64,000 bases of DNA, from positions 41,611 through 105,610 of the forward strand of contig CAKZOD010000073.1 of the NCBI GenBank assembly GCA_937136055.1, read 5' to 3'. This document shows positions 47,031-57,373 of the stretch, piece by piece. The DNA is from an uncultured Oceanospirillaceae bacterium (GTDB taxonomy: Bacteria > Pseudomonadota > Gammaproteobacteria > Pseudomonadales > Balneatricaceae). Positions within the stretch are counted from its first letter, which is position 1; the number at the start of each line of letters is the position of its first letter. The notes beneath the pieces are model-generated. The model was not told the origin of the DNA and made no database searches. It saw only the letters and a program-made list of their open reading frames with translations. Position numbers and translations under genes: made by a program.

Positions 47031-48575
47031 CTAACCAGCTTGCTGTTGATATGAATGGCTAGAATAACCACCTTGTGGTTCAGTATTTGAAAGCAAGTAA
47101 TCTGCAAGCTGCTGTTTCTGAGAACTTGAGAGCACCATGCCCATTTTAGTTCGACGCCACAAAATATCGTCTAAGTCAGATGCCCACTCGCTCTCTATTA
47201 GATAATCTACTTCAGCTTGGTACAACCCGCCACCAAAGTCAGTTCCCATATCTTCAATAGCAGCACATTTAGCTAAGAAAGTTTCGCACAAGGTACCGTA
47301 ATTTCTGACATAACGGTTAATCATCTGGGTTCTTAACCAGCTGTACTTAGCTTGTAAAGTGGCGCCGTATTCTGCTCTTGATTTAAACTCACCACCTGGT
47401 AATGTCGCCGTTTTTGTCCACGCACCAGCTGCGTGAGGAAAATACTCACACACTTTATTTACCGCCGCTTCAGAGAGCTTTCGATAAGTAGTAATTTTGC
47501 CACCGAATACAGAAAGTAAAGGATAGTCTGTATCTTCAGTTGTGACCTCAAAAGTATAATCACGGGTGACCGCTTGAGCGGAATCTGATTCATCATTTAA
47601 CAGCGGTCGCACGCCTGAATATGTGCCTACCACATCATCAGCGCTGATCTGCTGCTTAAAGTGCTGATTTGTCACATTTACCAAGTAGTTAATTTCATCT
47701 TCATCAATCGCAACCTCACTTGGATTGCCTTCATAATCCACATCCGTCGTACCTATCAATGAAAAATCATCTTCATAAGGAATAACAAAGACAATACGTC
47801 CGTCTTCATTTTGTAAAATATAGGCTTGTGGCTGCTGGTGAATACGCGGCACAATGATATGACTGCCTTTCACTAAACGAATGCTTTTAGGAGATTTCTC
47901 AACCAGCGCATCATCAAATAAACTCGTCACCCAAGGCCCTGCAGCATTAACGACCGCTTTTGCTTGAACATTGACTTCTTTGTCATGCTTATCTTTTAGC
48001 GTTACACACCAGCCCTGCGTATCTCGCAATGCTTTAACACAACGCGTACGAACACGAATATCCGCACCCTTTTCTTTAGCTAGCAATGCATTACAAATAA
48101 CTAAACGCGCATCGTGTACCGCTGCATCAGAATATTCAAAACCCTTTTTCATCTCGCTTTTGAGCGGGCTATTACTGTCAAATTTAAGACTTTTCGATCG
48201 CTCAAGCGTGTCACGCTTTGCCAAATTATCGTACAAAAACAAACCCGCTCTGATCATCCAAGCGGGACGAAGATGAGGCCTGTGTGGTAACTGAAAACGC
48301 AGCGGAGCAATAATATGTGGCGCATTCTTTAACAAAACTTCACGCTCTGCTAAAGCTTCACGCACTAAGCGAAACTCATAATATTCAAGATAACGTAATC
48401 CACCATGAATTAGCTTACTACTATTTGAAGATGTAGCACTGGCCAAATCATTCATTTCACAAAGCAATACTTTCAATCCTCGTCCTGCTGCATCAGCGGC
48501 AATACCAGTACCGTTAACACCGCCGCCTACGACGATCAAATCATATGTTTCATTGTTAGCTGATTGTGCTTGCAC
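47031..48575 (-). CDS. glpD: Aerobic glycerol-3-phosphate dehydrogenase
   Basis: This 514-residue FAD enzyme of the inner membrane oxidises glycerol-3-phosphate to dihydroxyacetone phosphate and feeds the quinone pool. It has LIVVGGGVNGTGIAADAAGRGLKV (FAD), SKLIHGGLRYLEYYEFRLVREAL, VNAAGPWV and a helical C-terminal domain (FGGGLYQAEVDYLIESEW). The start is GTG 48575 behind AGGAG. No glpF, glpK or glpR is in the window. Confidence 0.96.
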   Translation of the reverse strand: MQAQSANNETYDLIVVGGGVNGTGIAADAAGRGLKVLLCEMNDLASATSSNSSKLIHGGLRYLEYYEFRLVREALAEREVLLKNAPHIIAPLRFQLPHRPHLRPAWMIRAGLFLYDNLAKRDTLERSKSLKFDSNSPLKSEMKKGFEYSDAAVHDARLVICNALLAKEKGADIRVRTRCVKALRDTQGWCVTLKDKHDKEVNVQAKAVVNAAGPWVTSLFDDALVEKSPKSIRLVKGSHIIVPRIHQQPQAYILQNEDGRIVFVIPYEDDFSLIGTTDVDYEGNPSEVAIDEDEINYLVNVTNQHFKQQISADDVVGTYSGVRPLLNDESDSAQAVTRDYTFEVTTEDTDYPLLSVFGGKITTYRKLSEAAVNKVCEYFPHAAGAWTKTATLPGGEFKSRAEYGATLQAKYSWLRTQMINRYVRNYGTLCETFLAKCAAIEDMGTDFGGGLYQAEVDYLIESEWASDLDDILWRRTKMGMVLSSSQKQQLADYLLSNTEPQGGYSSHSYQQQAG

Positions 48576-48951
48576 TACTTTTTATCTCCTACCCCTTATC
48601 GTTTAGGGGGAATATATGATGTTTCATTTATGTTCTATATAGCGTACCTCTCACTACAAATGAGAGCGCAATAAACTATAGCTGTTCTTTTAGAAAAAAA
48701 ACAGCTAAAAACGAACATTAACGAAAATATATTTTAAATTTTCGACACATCAATATTTTAACGAGAAGCGCAAAAGAACAGGTTTAATATATTTATGGGT
48801 AACCGGCTGATGAACTTAGCTAGACATCAAGGACAAGAAAAAGAGCGAACACTCAAATGAAAAAAATAAAGACATTGAGTAACAATCGCACAAAGAATTA
48901 CTGATAGCACATTCTGAAACAAGGAAGGCGAGGTAAAATAACAACTAAGCG
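48576..48951. other. glpD upstream region with GlpR-like half-sites
   Basis: ATGTTC (48630-48635) and ACGAACAT (48711-48718) resemble halves of the GlpR operator (ATGTTCG...CGAACAT). An 8-bp hairpin (TAGCTGTT 48679-48686 with AACAGCTA 48700-48707) lies between them. No other gene or element is visible. GlpR control of glpD is known in Pseudomonas; here it is inference. Confidence 0.3.
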
Positions 48952-48993
48952 CTGAGGCTTGGAACTGGAAATTGAGGGTTGGGAGCTGGGAAT
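48952..48993. repeat. Degenerate heptanucleotide repeats
   Basis: Six successive 7-base units read CTGAGGC, TTGGAAC, TGGAAAT, TGAGGGT, TGGGAGC, TGGGAAT. They look like a decayed tandem array with consensus near TGGGAAT. Confidence 0.55.
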
Positions 48994-48999
48994 CGAAAA

Positions 49000-49029
49000 G
49001 ATTAGCCCTACAATTTTGCAGGGCTAATC
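49000..49029 (-). terminator. etfA terminator
   Basis: GATTAGCCCT (49000-49009) pairs with AGGGCTAATC (49020-49029). On the minus strand it is followed by TTTTCGATT, suited to end the etfB-etfA transcript, beyond the heptamer array. Confidence 0.75.
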
Positions 49030-49040
49030 GAAAATCTAAT

Positions 49041-49096
49041 TAGCTTATAGCTTATAGCTTATAGCTTATAGCTTATAGCTTATAGCTTATAGCTTA
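49041..49096. repeat. Perfect heptamer repeat TAGCTTA x8, ending in the etfA stop codon
   Basis: Eight identical 7-base units lie directly at the 3' end of etfA. The last three bases of the last unit (49094-49096) are the complement of the etfA TAA stop codon, so the array supplies the stop and the whole 3' untranslated leader to the terminator. Confidence 0.95.
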
Positions 49097-50020
49097 TAAA
49101 TTAGATTCAAACTCAGGCACTGCTTCAAAAAGATCTGCAACCAGACCGTAATCAGCCACTGAGAAAATTGGCGCTTCATCGTCTTTATTGATCGCAACAA
49201 TGACTTTAGAGTCTTTCATACCTGCTAAATGCTGAATTGCACCAGAGATACCGACAGCAATATAAAGCTCAGGCGCAACGATTTTACCCGTTTGACCAAC
49301 TTGCATGTCGTTAGATACGAAACCTGCATCTACCGCAGCACGTGATGCACCAACAGCAGCACCAAGCTTATCAGCTACCGCTTCTAAGATACTGAAGTTT
49401 TCACCATTACCCATACCGCGACCACCAGAGATAATCACTTTAGCAGCAGTAAGTTCAGGTCTTTCAGATTCGACAACTTCTTCACCGATGTAACTAGATT
49501 TACCTGCATCGTGTGCTGCGCCATGGGCTTCAACAGCCGCTGAACCTTCAAGTGCCGCTTCTTCAAAAGCAGTCGTTCTTACTGTCAGTACTTTTACTGA
49601 ATCAAGAGACTGTACTTTTGCTAATGCATTACCTGCATAGATAGGACGCTCAAAAACATCCGCACTTTCAATTTTCGTCACTTCTGAAATCTGAGCGACA
49701 TCTAATAACGCTGCAACGCCAGGCATAATATTTTTACCTGATGTAGTCGCTGGCGCTAAAATGTGTGTTTTACCAGCGGCTAGCTCAACAATCAACGGCT
49801 GCATATTTTCAGCTAACTGGTTAGCATAGGCTACATTATCAGCAACAATTACTTGGCTGACACCTGAGATTTTAGCAGCTTCTTGAGCCACTGCTTGGCA
49901 ATCACTACCTGCGACTAATACTGCAACATCACCACCAATAGCGGCAGCTGCTGTCACTGTGTTTAGTGTTGCGCTTTTTAACGTATCGTTATCATGTTCT
50001 GCAATAACTAAAATAGACAT
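49094..50020 (-). CDS. etfA: Electron transfer flavoprotein alpha subunit
   Basis: This 308-residue FAD-binding subunit of ETF has an N-terminal domain starting [24 protein letters not shown]. The FAD domain signature is [39 protein letters not shown], then [29 protein letters not shown]. It shuttles electrons from acyl-CoA dehydrogenases to the quinone pool via ETF-QO. It is downstream of etfB and of an acyl-CoA dehydrogenase gene. The stop codon lies in a heptamer repeat. Confidence 0.97.
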   Translation of the reverse strand: MSILVIAEHDNDTLKSATLNTVTAAAAIGGDVAVLVAGSDCQAVAQEAAKISGVSQVIVADNVAYANQLAENMQPLIVELAAGKTHILAPATTSGKNIMPGVAALLDVAQISEVTKIESADVFERPIYAGNALAKVQSLDSVKVLTVRTTAFEEAALEGSAAVEAHGAAHDAGKSSYIGEEVVESERPELTAAKVIISGGRGMGNGENFSILEAVADKLGAAVGASRAAVDAGFVSNDMQVGQTGKIVAPELYIAVGISGAIQHLAGMKDSKVIVAINKDDEAPIFSVADYGLVADLFEAVPEFESNL

Positions 50021-50063
50021 AATGTGTTCTCTACTCTATAAAATATTGTGATACAGCCAGTGA

Positions 50064-50816
50064 TTAACCAATTACCTTGGCTTCATTCTTAAGCTTGTCA
50101 ACTAACTCAGCAACATCAGCTACTTTAATACCTGCTTGACGCTCTTCTGGTGGAGTAACAGAAAGCAACTTAGTATGCTCTTTAATAGTTACACCTAACT
50201 CTTCAACTGTTTTAGTTTCAAGAGGCTTACGCTTCGCTTTCATGATGTTTGGTAGTGATGCGTAACGCGGCTCATTCAAGCGCAAGTCAGTGGTTGCAAT
50301 GATTGGCATTGCTAACTCGATAGTTTGTAGACCGCCATCAACTTCTCTTGTCACTAGTGCTTTGTCATCTTTAATTTCGATGTTAGATGCGAAAGTACCC
50401 TGCGCCATACCTGTTAATGCCGAAAGCATTTGACCTGTTTGATTGTTATCAGTATCAATTGCTTGCTTGCCTAAAATTACAATTCCAGGCTGCTCTGCTT
50501 CTACAACTTTAGCCAACAACTTAGCAACATTTAATGATTCTAACTCTTGCTCTGCTTCAACGTGAATAGCGCGATCTGCACCTAACGCCAACGCAGTACG
50601 CAATTGCTCTTGGCAAGATTTTTCACCAACAGATACAGCGACAACTTCCGTTGCAATTCCCGCTTCTTTAAGACGAATGGCTTCTTCAACTGCAATTTCG
50701 CAGAACGGGTTCATTGCCATTTTGACGTTATTTAGATCAACACCACTGTTATCTGATTTGACTCTCACTTTAACGTTGTAGTCGATAACACGCTTGACCG
50801 TTACTAATACTTTCAT
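50064..50816 (-). CDS. etfB: Electron transfer flavoprotein beta subunit
   Basis: This 250-residue protein has [45 protein letters not shown] and [13 protein letters not shown], with the AMP-binding region [21 protein letters not shown] and the late [23 protein letters not shown] recognition loop. It pairs with EtfA. The gene starts 8 bases after the upstream dehydrogenase stop, so the three genes form an operon. Confidence 0.97.
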   Translation of the reverse strand: MKVLVTVKRVIDYNVKVRVKSDNSGVDLNNVKMAMNPFCEIAVEEAIRLKEAGIATEVVAVSVGEKSCQEQLRTALALGADRAIHVEAEQELESLNVAKLLAKVVEAEQPGIVILGKQAIDTDNNQTGQMLSALTGMAQGTFASNIEIKDDKALVTREVDGGLQTIELAMPIIATTDLRLNEPRYASLPNIMKAKRKPLETKTVEELGVTIKEHTKLLSVTPPEERQAGIKVADVAELVDKLKNEAKVIG

Positions 50817-50824
50817 AAAAACAC

Positions 50825-52597
50825 CTAGTTCACATGAGAAAAAAACTGTTCTTCTGTCAATGACATTACACTGTCACCGCCAGCTCTTATACTTGCTAAG
50901 CAAGCTTGCGTTCTAACTAAAAAATGCTCGCAGTAAAATTCACAAGACACTTGCTTAGTTGTTAAATAGTCGTTGTCACCAGCGCCTATTTGTAACTCTT
51001 TTGTTGCCGCTAAATGCGCTTTAGCCATCAACCATCCGGCAATAGTATAACCCCACATTTGCAGGTAATAATTTGCCACAAAACTTGCCTGTGATGGATT
51101 TTCCAGCAAGTATTCTACTCCTTGTTTAGCATCAGCCAAAGCACTGTTTAGTGCCTTTTTGACATTTTCATCCAGCTCATTAAGTGCACAAGTTTGCGCT
51201 ATTTTTTCCATCATTACTTGTGCTTGCGCTGCGTTATCCAACAAGGTTTTACGCTGTGTAAAATCCAGAGCCTGAATACCGGTAGTTCCCTCGTAGATAG
51301 TCAGGATTCTTGCATCTCTGACATACTGAGCTACACCAGTTTCTTCAATATAACCCGCACCGCCATGAACTTGCATCGCAAATGAGACCATTTCTTGCGT
51401 CAATTCAGTACTCCAGCCTTTAACGACGGGGGTTAAGAAGGCTGTTTGTGCTGCAAATTGTGCTTTTTCGTCTGAGCTATTCGACGCTTGTTCACGATCG
51501 GCTTCTAAACCTGCGTAATAGCAAAGTGCGCGCATTGCCTCTGCACCGCTTTTCATCGCCATTAACATGCGCCGCACATCACCAAATTGAACAATTTTCA
51601 GTGCATTACCCGCTTTATCACTGCCTTGGATACGTTCACACGCATAATCAAGAGCTGCTTGATAAGCACGCTCGGAAACACCTAATCCTTGAACTCCAAC
51701 ACCTTGGCGCGCATGGTTCATCATGCTAAACATATAGCGAATTCCACAGTGCTCTTCACCCACTAAATAGCCAATAGCACCATCGTTATCTCCATAACTC
51801 ATCACACAGGTCGGGCTACCATGGATGCCTAACTTATGCTCCAGCGATAGGCATCTAACGTCATTTTCAATATTGTATTCACCTTGCTCATTTGCAAGGT
51901 ATTTTGGCACGACAAACAGTGAAATACCTTTCATACCTGCTGGCGCATCCGGTAAGCGCGCCAACACAAGATGAACAATATTCTCTGCCATTTGATGATC
52001 ACCCCAAGTGATGAAAATCTTTTGGCCGCTAATTTTATATTGCCCATCGTCATAAACAGCTTGAGTTTTAATCGCCGCTAGATCAGTCCCTGCCGCCGCT
52101 TCAGTCAAGTTCATCGTGCCGGTCCATTCACCGCTGATCAATTTGGCTAAGTACTGTTCTTTTAAGTATTCGCTACCGTGGCGCTCTATCGCTGTAATCG
52201 CACCTTGACCTAACAATGGGCAAAGTGAAAACGCCATGTTAGCGCTTTGCCAAATTTCATTACAAGCGACCGAAAGTAAGTTCGCTAGGCCCTGTCCACC
52301 ATATTCTTCACTCGCACTGAGCGAAGCCCAGCCCTGTGCAACATATTCTTGATAAGCAGCCGCAAACTGCGGTGTCTCAATCACTTTTCCATCTTTTAAG
52401 ATGGGGTGCTCTAAGTCCCCTTTTTGATTGAGAGGGTCTAACTGATGTGTTGCAAACTTAGCGGCTTCTGCAAGTATCACAGCCGTAAAATCACTGTTCA
52501 TGTCAGCTATTTTGTTTTGCTCACAAAATGCATCAAAATTTAATAAATGGCGAATAACAAAATCGACGTCTTTATAAGGGTGTTTATAACTATTCAC
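50825..52597 (-). CDS. Acyl-CoA dehydrogenase, long type (DmdC/FadE-like)
   Basis: This 590-residue flavoenzyme has the usual N-terminal helical, middle beta and C-terminal helical domains ([74 protein letters not shown] with the catalytic glutamate). An extra C-terminal helical domain (about 460-590) is typical of longer members such as 3-methylmercaptopropionyl-CoA dehydrogenase relatives. The substrate cannot be read from sequence. The start is GTG 52597 after GGAAGGA. It is the first gene before etfBA, its likely electron acceptor. Confidence 0.92.
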   Translation of the reverse strand: MNSYKHPYKDVDFVIRHLLNFDAFCEQNKIADMNSDFTAVILAEAAKFATHQLDPLNQKGDLEHPILKDGKVIETPQFAAAYQEYVAQGWASLSASEEYGGQGLANLLSVACNEIWQSANMAFSLCPLLGQGAITAIERHGSEYLKEQYLAKLISGEWTGTMNLTEAAAGTDLAAIKTQAVYDDGQYKISGQKIFITWGDHQMAENIVHLVLARLPDAPAGMKGISLFVVPKYLANEQGEYNIENDVRCLSLEHKLGIHGSPTCVMSYGDNDGAIGYLVGEEHCGIRYMFSMMNHARQGVGVQGLGVSERAYQAALDYACERIQGSDKAGNALKIVQFGDVRRMLMAMKSGAEAMRALCYYAGLEADREQASNSSDEKAQFAAQTAFLTPVVKGWSTELTQEMVSFAMQVHGGAGYIEETGVAQYVRDARILTIYEGTTGIQALDFTQRKTLLDNAAQAQVMMEKIAQTCALNELDENVKKALNSALADAKQGVEYLLENPSQASFVANYYLQMWGYTIAGWLMAKAHLAATKELQIGAGDNDYLTTKQVSCEFYCEHFLVRTQACLASIRAGGDSVMSLTEEQFFSHVN

Positions 52598-52732
52598 GTA
52601 AACTATCCTTCCATGTAATGACCTAAATATAACAGCTTGGTAATTAATGGCTAAAGCGATAACAACTCAATACATATGTGTTATAGCATACCCATAATTA
52701 CTTTAAACTTAAAACATATTGCATCAATCACT

Positions 52733-53497
52733 TTATCGCGCATTCATTCTCAGAGCGCCATCTAAACGAATAACTTCACCGTTTAAATAGCTATTTTCCA
52801 CAATATGCGCCGCCAGCAATGCGTATTCTTTAGGCTCACCAAAACGCTTCGGGTTTTGCACCACAGCAATCAATGGCTCTCGCACTTCATCTGTCATAGC
52901 CTGCATCATTGGGGTATCAAAAATACCCGGTGCAATTGTCATAATGCGAATATTGATATTTGCCAAATCTCTGGCAATCGGTAGCGTCATCCCAGCAATG
53001 CCTGCTTTACTGGCACTGTAAGCCGCTTGCCCTACTTGACCGTCATATGCCGCTACTGAAGCGGTATTAATAATCACACCTCGCTCACCATTTTCATCGG
53101 GTGTATTAGATGCCATTTTCTCAGCGACTAAGCGCAGCACATTAAAACTGCCTATCAAGTTAATGTTAATCACTTGAGCGAACTTCTCTAATCCAAGTGC
53201 GCCATTGCGGCCCACTGTCTTTCCACCAGGTGCGATACCTGCACAATTAACTAATACATCAATCTGCTGGTATTTTGCGATTGCCAGCTCAATACCTGCT
53301 GCAACTGATTGCTCATCAGTCACATCAACTTTTACAAATAGGGCATCCCCTAACTCGCTCGCAAGTGTTTCACCTGCACTTTCATTCAAATCAAATATTA
53401 CAATTTTTGCGCCGCATTCTGCCAAATGCTGACTTGTTACTAACCCTAAACCCGACGCGCCACCTGTAACTAAAGCGACTTTATTTTGAATATTCAT
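52733..53497 (-). CDS. Short-chain dehydrogenase, 3-hydroxyacyl-CoA dehydrogenase type 2-like
   Basis: This 254-residue SDR has NAD-binding [20 protein letters not shown], catalytic YSASK with the upstream serine in TASVAAYDG, and PGIFDTPMM. It most resembles HSD10 / 2-methyl-3-hydroxybutyryl-CoA dehydrogenases, which act in isoleucine and branched fatty-acid breakdown. It is clustered with two acyl-CoA dehydrogenases and a thiolase. No enoyl-CoA hydratase gene is present in the cluster. Confidence 0.88.
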   Translation of the reverse strand: MNIQNKVALVTGGASGLGLVTSQHLAECGAKIVIFDLNESAGETLASELGDALFVKVDVTDEQSVAAGIELAIAKYQQIDVLVNCAGIAPGGKTVGRNGALGLEKFAQVININLIGSFNVLRLVAEKMASNTPDENGERGVIINTASVAAYDGQVGQAAYSASKAGIAGMTLPIARDLANINIRIMTIAPGIFDTPMMQAMTDEVREPLIAVVQNPKRFGEPKEYALLAAHIVENSYLNGEVIRLDGALRMNAR

Positions 53498-53571
53498 AAA
53501 GCTATTAACCTTCTTATAACAATGACAGCGTATACACGATAAAAGTACACGCTCTAAACGTGAATACCGGT

Positions 53572-54729
53572 TTAACTGACTTCGTCTAAAAGCGCTTTAG
53601 CTATAATCACGCGTTGGATTTCGCTAGTGCCTTCATATATTGACGTAATTCTTACATCTCTTGCATAACGCTCTAATGGAAACTCTTTGATGTATCCATA
53701 GCCACCAAGTAGCTGTAATGCGCTATAACATGCTTGGTTTGCCTTTTCTGAGGCAAACAGCTTTGCCATAGAGGCAGCCTTTGCAAACGGTTGCTCTTTT
53801 TCTTTCAAGTCTGCTGCATTCATGAGCAATAATCGCGCTGCTTCAAGATCTGTATAAGCATCACTCATCATCCACTGTAAGCCCTGAAACTTCGCAATAG
53901 CTTGGCCAAACTGTTGACGCTCAAGCATATAACCTCTTGCATAGTCCATAGCAGCAAGACCAATACCTAATGCTAATGAGCCGATACCAATACGACCACC
54001 CGCTAGCTCTGATACTGCAATCTTGTAGCCGCCATTAAGCTCACCCATTAATGCAGAGCGAGCAACTTTGCAGTTATCGAACACCACCTCATTTGTCAGT
54101 GATGCTTTTTGCCCCATTTTCTGCTCGGCCTTAGAGATAATAACGCCTGGTGTGTTCGGCTCGACCAAGAAACAAGAAATGCCCTTACCTTTTTTTAAAC
54201 TGCTATCAGTGACCGCCCAAACAACCATAATGCCTGCAAACTCAGCACTGGTAATAAATTGTTTAGCGCCATTTAGAACCCAGTGATCTCCCTCGAGCTG
54301 GGCCGTTGTTTTCATATTGGCAGGGTCAGATCCTGCGGTTGTTTCAGTCAGGCAAAACGCACCTGCGCCATATTCACCTGAACATAGCTTTGGCAAATGC
54401 TGTTGTCGCTGAGATTCATTAGCAACACTTTGAATCACCTCTGCAACCATATTGGTGACTGACATTGTCACAGCGGTTGCCGCACAAGCGCGCGCGATCT
54501 CTGTAATCGCCAAACTAAACGCGACACTGCCAGCTTGAGTTCCCCCGTACTCGCTATCAATATTTAGCCCCATAAACCCAAGCTCAGCAAGTTGCTTTAA
54601 ATTGGCTAAAAATGCTGCCTGATCACCCTCTTCATCGAGTTTTGCAGCAATCGGTGCAAGCTCACTTTGGGCAAACTTTTTGGCAACATCTTGAATCATT
54701 GCCTGATCTTCATTGAGACTCAGATCCAT
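53572..54729 (-). CDS. Acyl-CoA dehydrogenase, short/branched-chain type
   Basis: This 385-residue enzyme has the standard ACAD size. It has AFCLTETTAGSDPANMKTTA, VLNGAKQFITSAEFAGI, LQWMMSDAYTDLEAARLL, and LLGGYGYIKEFPLERYARDVRITSIYEGTSEIQRVIIAKALL with the catalytic glutamate in the C-terminal part. It probably acts on a short or branched acyl-CoA such as isobutyryl- or 2-methylbutyryl-CoA, given the HSD10-like neighbour. It lies between the thiolase and SDR genes on the same strand. Confidence 0.92.
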   Translation of the reverse strand: MDLSLNEDQAMIQDVAKKFAQSELAPIAAKLDEEGDQAAFLANLKQLAELGFMGLNIDSEYGGTQAGSVAFSLAITEIARACAATAVTMSVTNMVAEVIQSVANESQRQQHLPKLCSGEYGAGAFCLTETTAGSDPANMKTTAQLEGDHWVLNGAKQFITSAEFAGIMVVWAVTDSSLKKGKGISCFLVEPNTPGVIISKAEQKMGQKASLTNEVVFDNCKVARSALMGELNGGYKIAVSELAGGRIGIGSLALGIGLAAMDYARGYMLERQQFGQAIAKFQGLQWMMSDAYTDLEAARLLLMNAADLKEKEQPFAKAASMAKLFASEKANQACYSALQLLGGYGYIKEFPLERYARDVRITSIYEGTSEIQRVIIAKALLDEVS

Positions 54730-54892
54730 AGTATTCTCTTCTCAGGAAATTTAATTGATCATGGTTAATCATTGTCTGATTAATACGAATGATTATGAGC
54801 GCAATCCTTACTGGGTAACTGATGATTCGCTTTACATCATCAGCCACCTGTAATTAGAGATATTTAACTTAAAAGTGACTTATCTAAGTCAG

Positions 54893-56080
54893 TTAAATTA
54901 GCTCGATTGCGACAGCAGTTGCCTCTCCGCCACCAATACACAGTGAAGCAACACCTTTGCGTTTCCCGATATGTTGCAAAGCATATATCAGAGAAACTAA
55001 GATTCTTGCCCCTGAGCACCCAATAGGATGACCAAGAGCGCACGCACCGCCATTTACGTTCACTTTTTGAGCGTCAAGGCCAAGTTCTTGCATCGCAATC
55101 ATTGTGACAACGGCAAATGCTTCATTGATTTCGAATAAATCAACGTCATCAGTGCTCCACTGCACTTTTTCAAGCAACTTATTCAAGGCGCCTACAGGCG
55201 CAATTGTAAATTCGGCAGGCTCTTGTGCATGAGAGCTATGACCGACAATACGGGCAAGGGGTTTTAAACCACGTGCTTTCGCTTCACTCTCTTTCATCAT
55301 CACAAGTGCCGCTGCACCATCTGAAATTGAACTAGAGTTAGCAGCGGTCACAGTGCCGTCGCTTTTAAAGGCCGGTCGTAATTTAGGAATTTTTTCAACG
55401 TTAGCCTGGAACGGCTGCTCATCTTGCTCAATCAGCGTTTCACCTTTTCGGCTTTTAACACTTACGGGTGTTATTTCTTTAGCAAAACGATTTTCTTCAA
55501 TGGCTGCCTTAGCACGGCTCAAAGAGCTAATAGCGAATTCATCCATCGCTTCGCGGCTCATGTTGTAATCATCAGCGCTTTGCTGGGCAAACACCCCCAT
55601 CAACTTGCCATCGTAAGCGTTTTCCAATCCGTCATAAAACATCGAGTCAAGTACCTGACCATGCCCCATACGTAAGCCCGTACGTACTTTGGGTAACAAG
55701 TACGGAGATAAGCTCATGTTTTCCATACCACCGGCGACCATTACATCATTACTACCGGCTTTTAATTGATCGTGAGCGAACATCACAGCTTTCATGCCAG
55801 AACCGCACATTTTGTTAATGGTCGTACAGTTAGCACTTAAACTAATACCACCACCTAATGATGCTTGGCGTGCTGGCGCTTGGCCCAGTGCTCCTGCTAA
55901 AACACAACCCATCACGACTTCATCAACATCAGTCCCTTGCAGTTGCGCCCGCTCCATCGCAGCTTTAATTGCTTGTGCTCCAAGTTCGGGAGCAGGAACA
56001 CTACTTAAAGAGCCTTGCATAGAACCCATTGCGGTTCTAGCAGCACCGACGATGACAATTGAATCTTGCTGATCAGACAT
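54893..56080 (-). CDS. Acetyl-CoA C-acetyltransferase / thiolase
   Basis: This thiolase of about 395 residues has IVGAARTAMGSM, the acyl-accepting cysteine in NKMCGSGMKAVM, NEAFAVV, and the C-terminal NGGACALGHPIGCSGARI and CIGGGEATAVAIEL with the second cysteine. It cleaves 3-ketoacyl-CoA (or 2-methylacetoacetyl-CoA) to acetyl-CoA and a shorter acyl-CoA. ATG 56080 behind GGGAG is preferred over an in-frame ATG at 56095. It is the first gene of the catabolic run, divergent from the AraC regulator. Confidence 0.94.
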   Translation of the reverse strand: MSDQQDSIVIVGAARTAMGSMQGSLSSVPAPELGAQAIKAAMERAQLQGTDVDEVVMGCVLAGALGQAPARQASLGGGISLSANCTTINKMCGSGMKAVMFAHDQLKAGSNDVMVAGGMENMSLSPYLLPKVRTGLRMGHGQVLDSMFYDGLENAYDGKLMGVFAQQSADDYNMSREAMDEFAISSLSRAKAAIEENRFAKEITPVSVKSRKGETLIEQDEQPFQANVEKIPKLRPAFKSDGTVTAANSSSISDGAAALVMMKESEAKARGLKPLARIVGHSSHAQEPAEFTIAPVGALNKLLEKVQWSTDDVDLFEINEAFAVVTMIAMQELGLDAQKVNVNGGACALGHPIGCSGARILVSLIYALQHIGKRKGVASLCIGGGEATAVAIELI

Positions 56081-56272
56081 TGTAATTTCTCCCATTATTT
56101 AATAGACAACACTATAGTGAAGTTTGATGCGTTATAAAATGACATTAGCTTACTATATTCATCACATTTTATTACAATTTGATGATAGTATTCTTACACT
56201 TATCACCGTACTAAACCTTACATCAGGGCATTCCATTAGTGTTTATAAGCTATTGATTGCTATGGAGAGAAA

Positions 56273-57274
56273 ATGGCAACAGTTGATATCCACTACGCTA
56301 AAGCAATACTAGAATGCAGCGCTAGGCGCGGTTTAAATACTGACTTATTAATGAAGGAAGTCGATTTAACCTGGGATCAACTAAACCAAACTCGCCATTC
56401 ACGCATAGCGGGCGAAAAGATCACTCATATGGTGAAACACACTTGGGCAAGGTTAAACGATGAGTTTATGGGCTGCACTGAACACCCTTGTAAAGCAGGT
56501 GTATTTGCATTGATGTGTAAGTACGCATTAGCACAAGATAACTTACAAGATGTATTACTGCGCGGCATCGAGTTCTACAACTTATTTACAGATGACCTAC
56601 AAATGCAACTGCTCACTAAAGGAAAGAGCGTTGAGCTAATCATTCAATTTAATAAGCCTGAACTCGATATCGATAATTTTTTCCAAGAGTTTTGGCTAAT
56701 GATTTGGCATCGCTTCGCCAGCTGGGTGATTGGGCGAAAAATAGCCCTTAAGCATGTGGCATTCCCCTACCCCAAACCTGAATATCACAAGGAGTTAAAA
56801 TACGCATTTCCCTGCAGGCACAGCTATCAACAGGCCAGCCTAAAACTCAGCTTTAGCCATGACTACCTCAGCATAGCCCCTGTGCAGACAAAAAGAGATT
56901 TAGCCATATTTCTAAAGCACTCCCCTGCTGATTTAATCACAATTCCTGGTAGTGATGAGTCTTACCAAGCACAAATTCGAAGCTTACTAATACATCAACA
57001 AGAAAGCACTTTACAGTGCCCAAGTTTTGAAAAGCTAGCGACAAACTTTAACCTCAGCTCACAAACGCTCAGGCGCAAACTTAAAGCAGAAGGCAGCTCT
57101 TACCCACAAATTAAAGATGACATCCGCCGAGATATTGCGATTGAAAAGCTGCTTGTAGGAAACTTAAGTATTTCAGAAATTGCACGCTCATTAGGCTTTA
57201 GTGAATCACGCTCGTTTACACGGGCATTCAAGAAATGGACAGGATACAGCCCCAGCGATTACAAATTGTTATAA
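56273..57274 (+). CDS. AraC family transcriptional regulator (ArgR/OruR-like architecture)
   Basis: This 333-residue protein has an N-terminal ligand-sensing domain of the Arabinose_bd type (ILECSARRGLNTDLLMKEVDL). A C-terminal AraC DNA-binding domain has FNLSSQTLRRKLKAEGSSYPQIKDDIRRDIAIEKL and SISEIARSLGFSESRSFTRAFKKWTGYSPSDYKLL. GGAGAG precedes the ATG. Its divergent position beside the thiolase makes it the likely regulator of the acyl-CoA catabolic genes. Confidence 0.93.
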   Translation: MATVDIHYAKAILECSARRGLNTDLLMKEVDLTWDQLNQTRHSRIAGEKITHMVKHTWARLNDEFMGCTEHPCKAGVFALMCKYALAQDNLQDVLLRGIEFYNLFTDDLQMQLLTKGKSVELIIQFNKPELDIDNFFQEFWLMIWHRFASWVIGRKIALKHVAFPYPKPEYHKELKYAFPCRHSYQQASLKLSFSHDYLSIAPVQTKRDLAIFLKHSPADLITIPGSDESYQAQIRSLLIHQQESTLQCPSFEKLATNFNLSSQTLRRKLKAEGSSYPQIKDDIRRDIAIEKLLVGNLSISEIARSLGFSESRSFTRAFKKWTGYSPSDYKLL

Positions 57275-57321
57275 CTGTAAGGGCTTAAAGAAGAGAGAAA
57301 GAAAAGAAAGGACACAAAAAT

Positions 57322-57361
57322 AGAGAAGAGAAAAGCAGTAGCTGATTATTACAGCTACTGC
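57322..57361 (-). terminator. Terminator of the SulP gene
   Basis: GCAGTAGCTG (57335-57344) and CAGCTACTGC (57352-57361) form a 10-bp perfect stem. On the minus strand it is followed by TTTTCTCTTCTC. It may also serve the converging AraC gene. Confidence 0.8.
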
Positions 57362-57373
57362 ACAAACCGCAAC

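Noticed and set aside
49041..49096. CRISPR-like array
   Set aside because: Units are seven bases without spacers; this is a simple tandem repeat.
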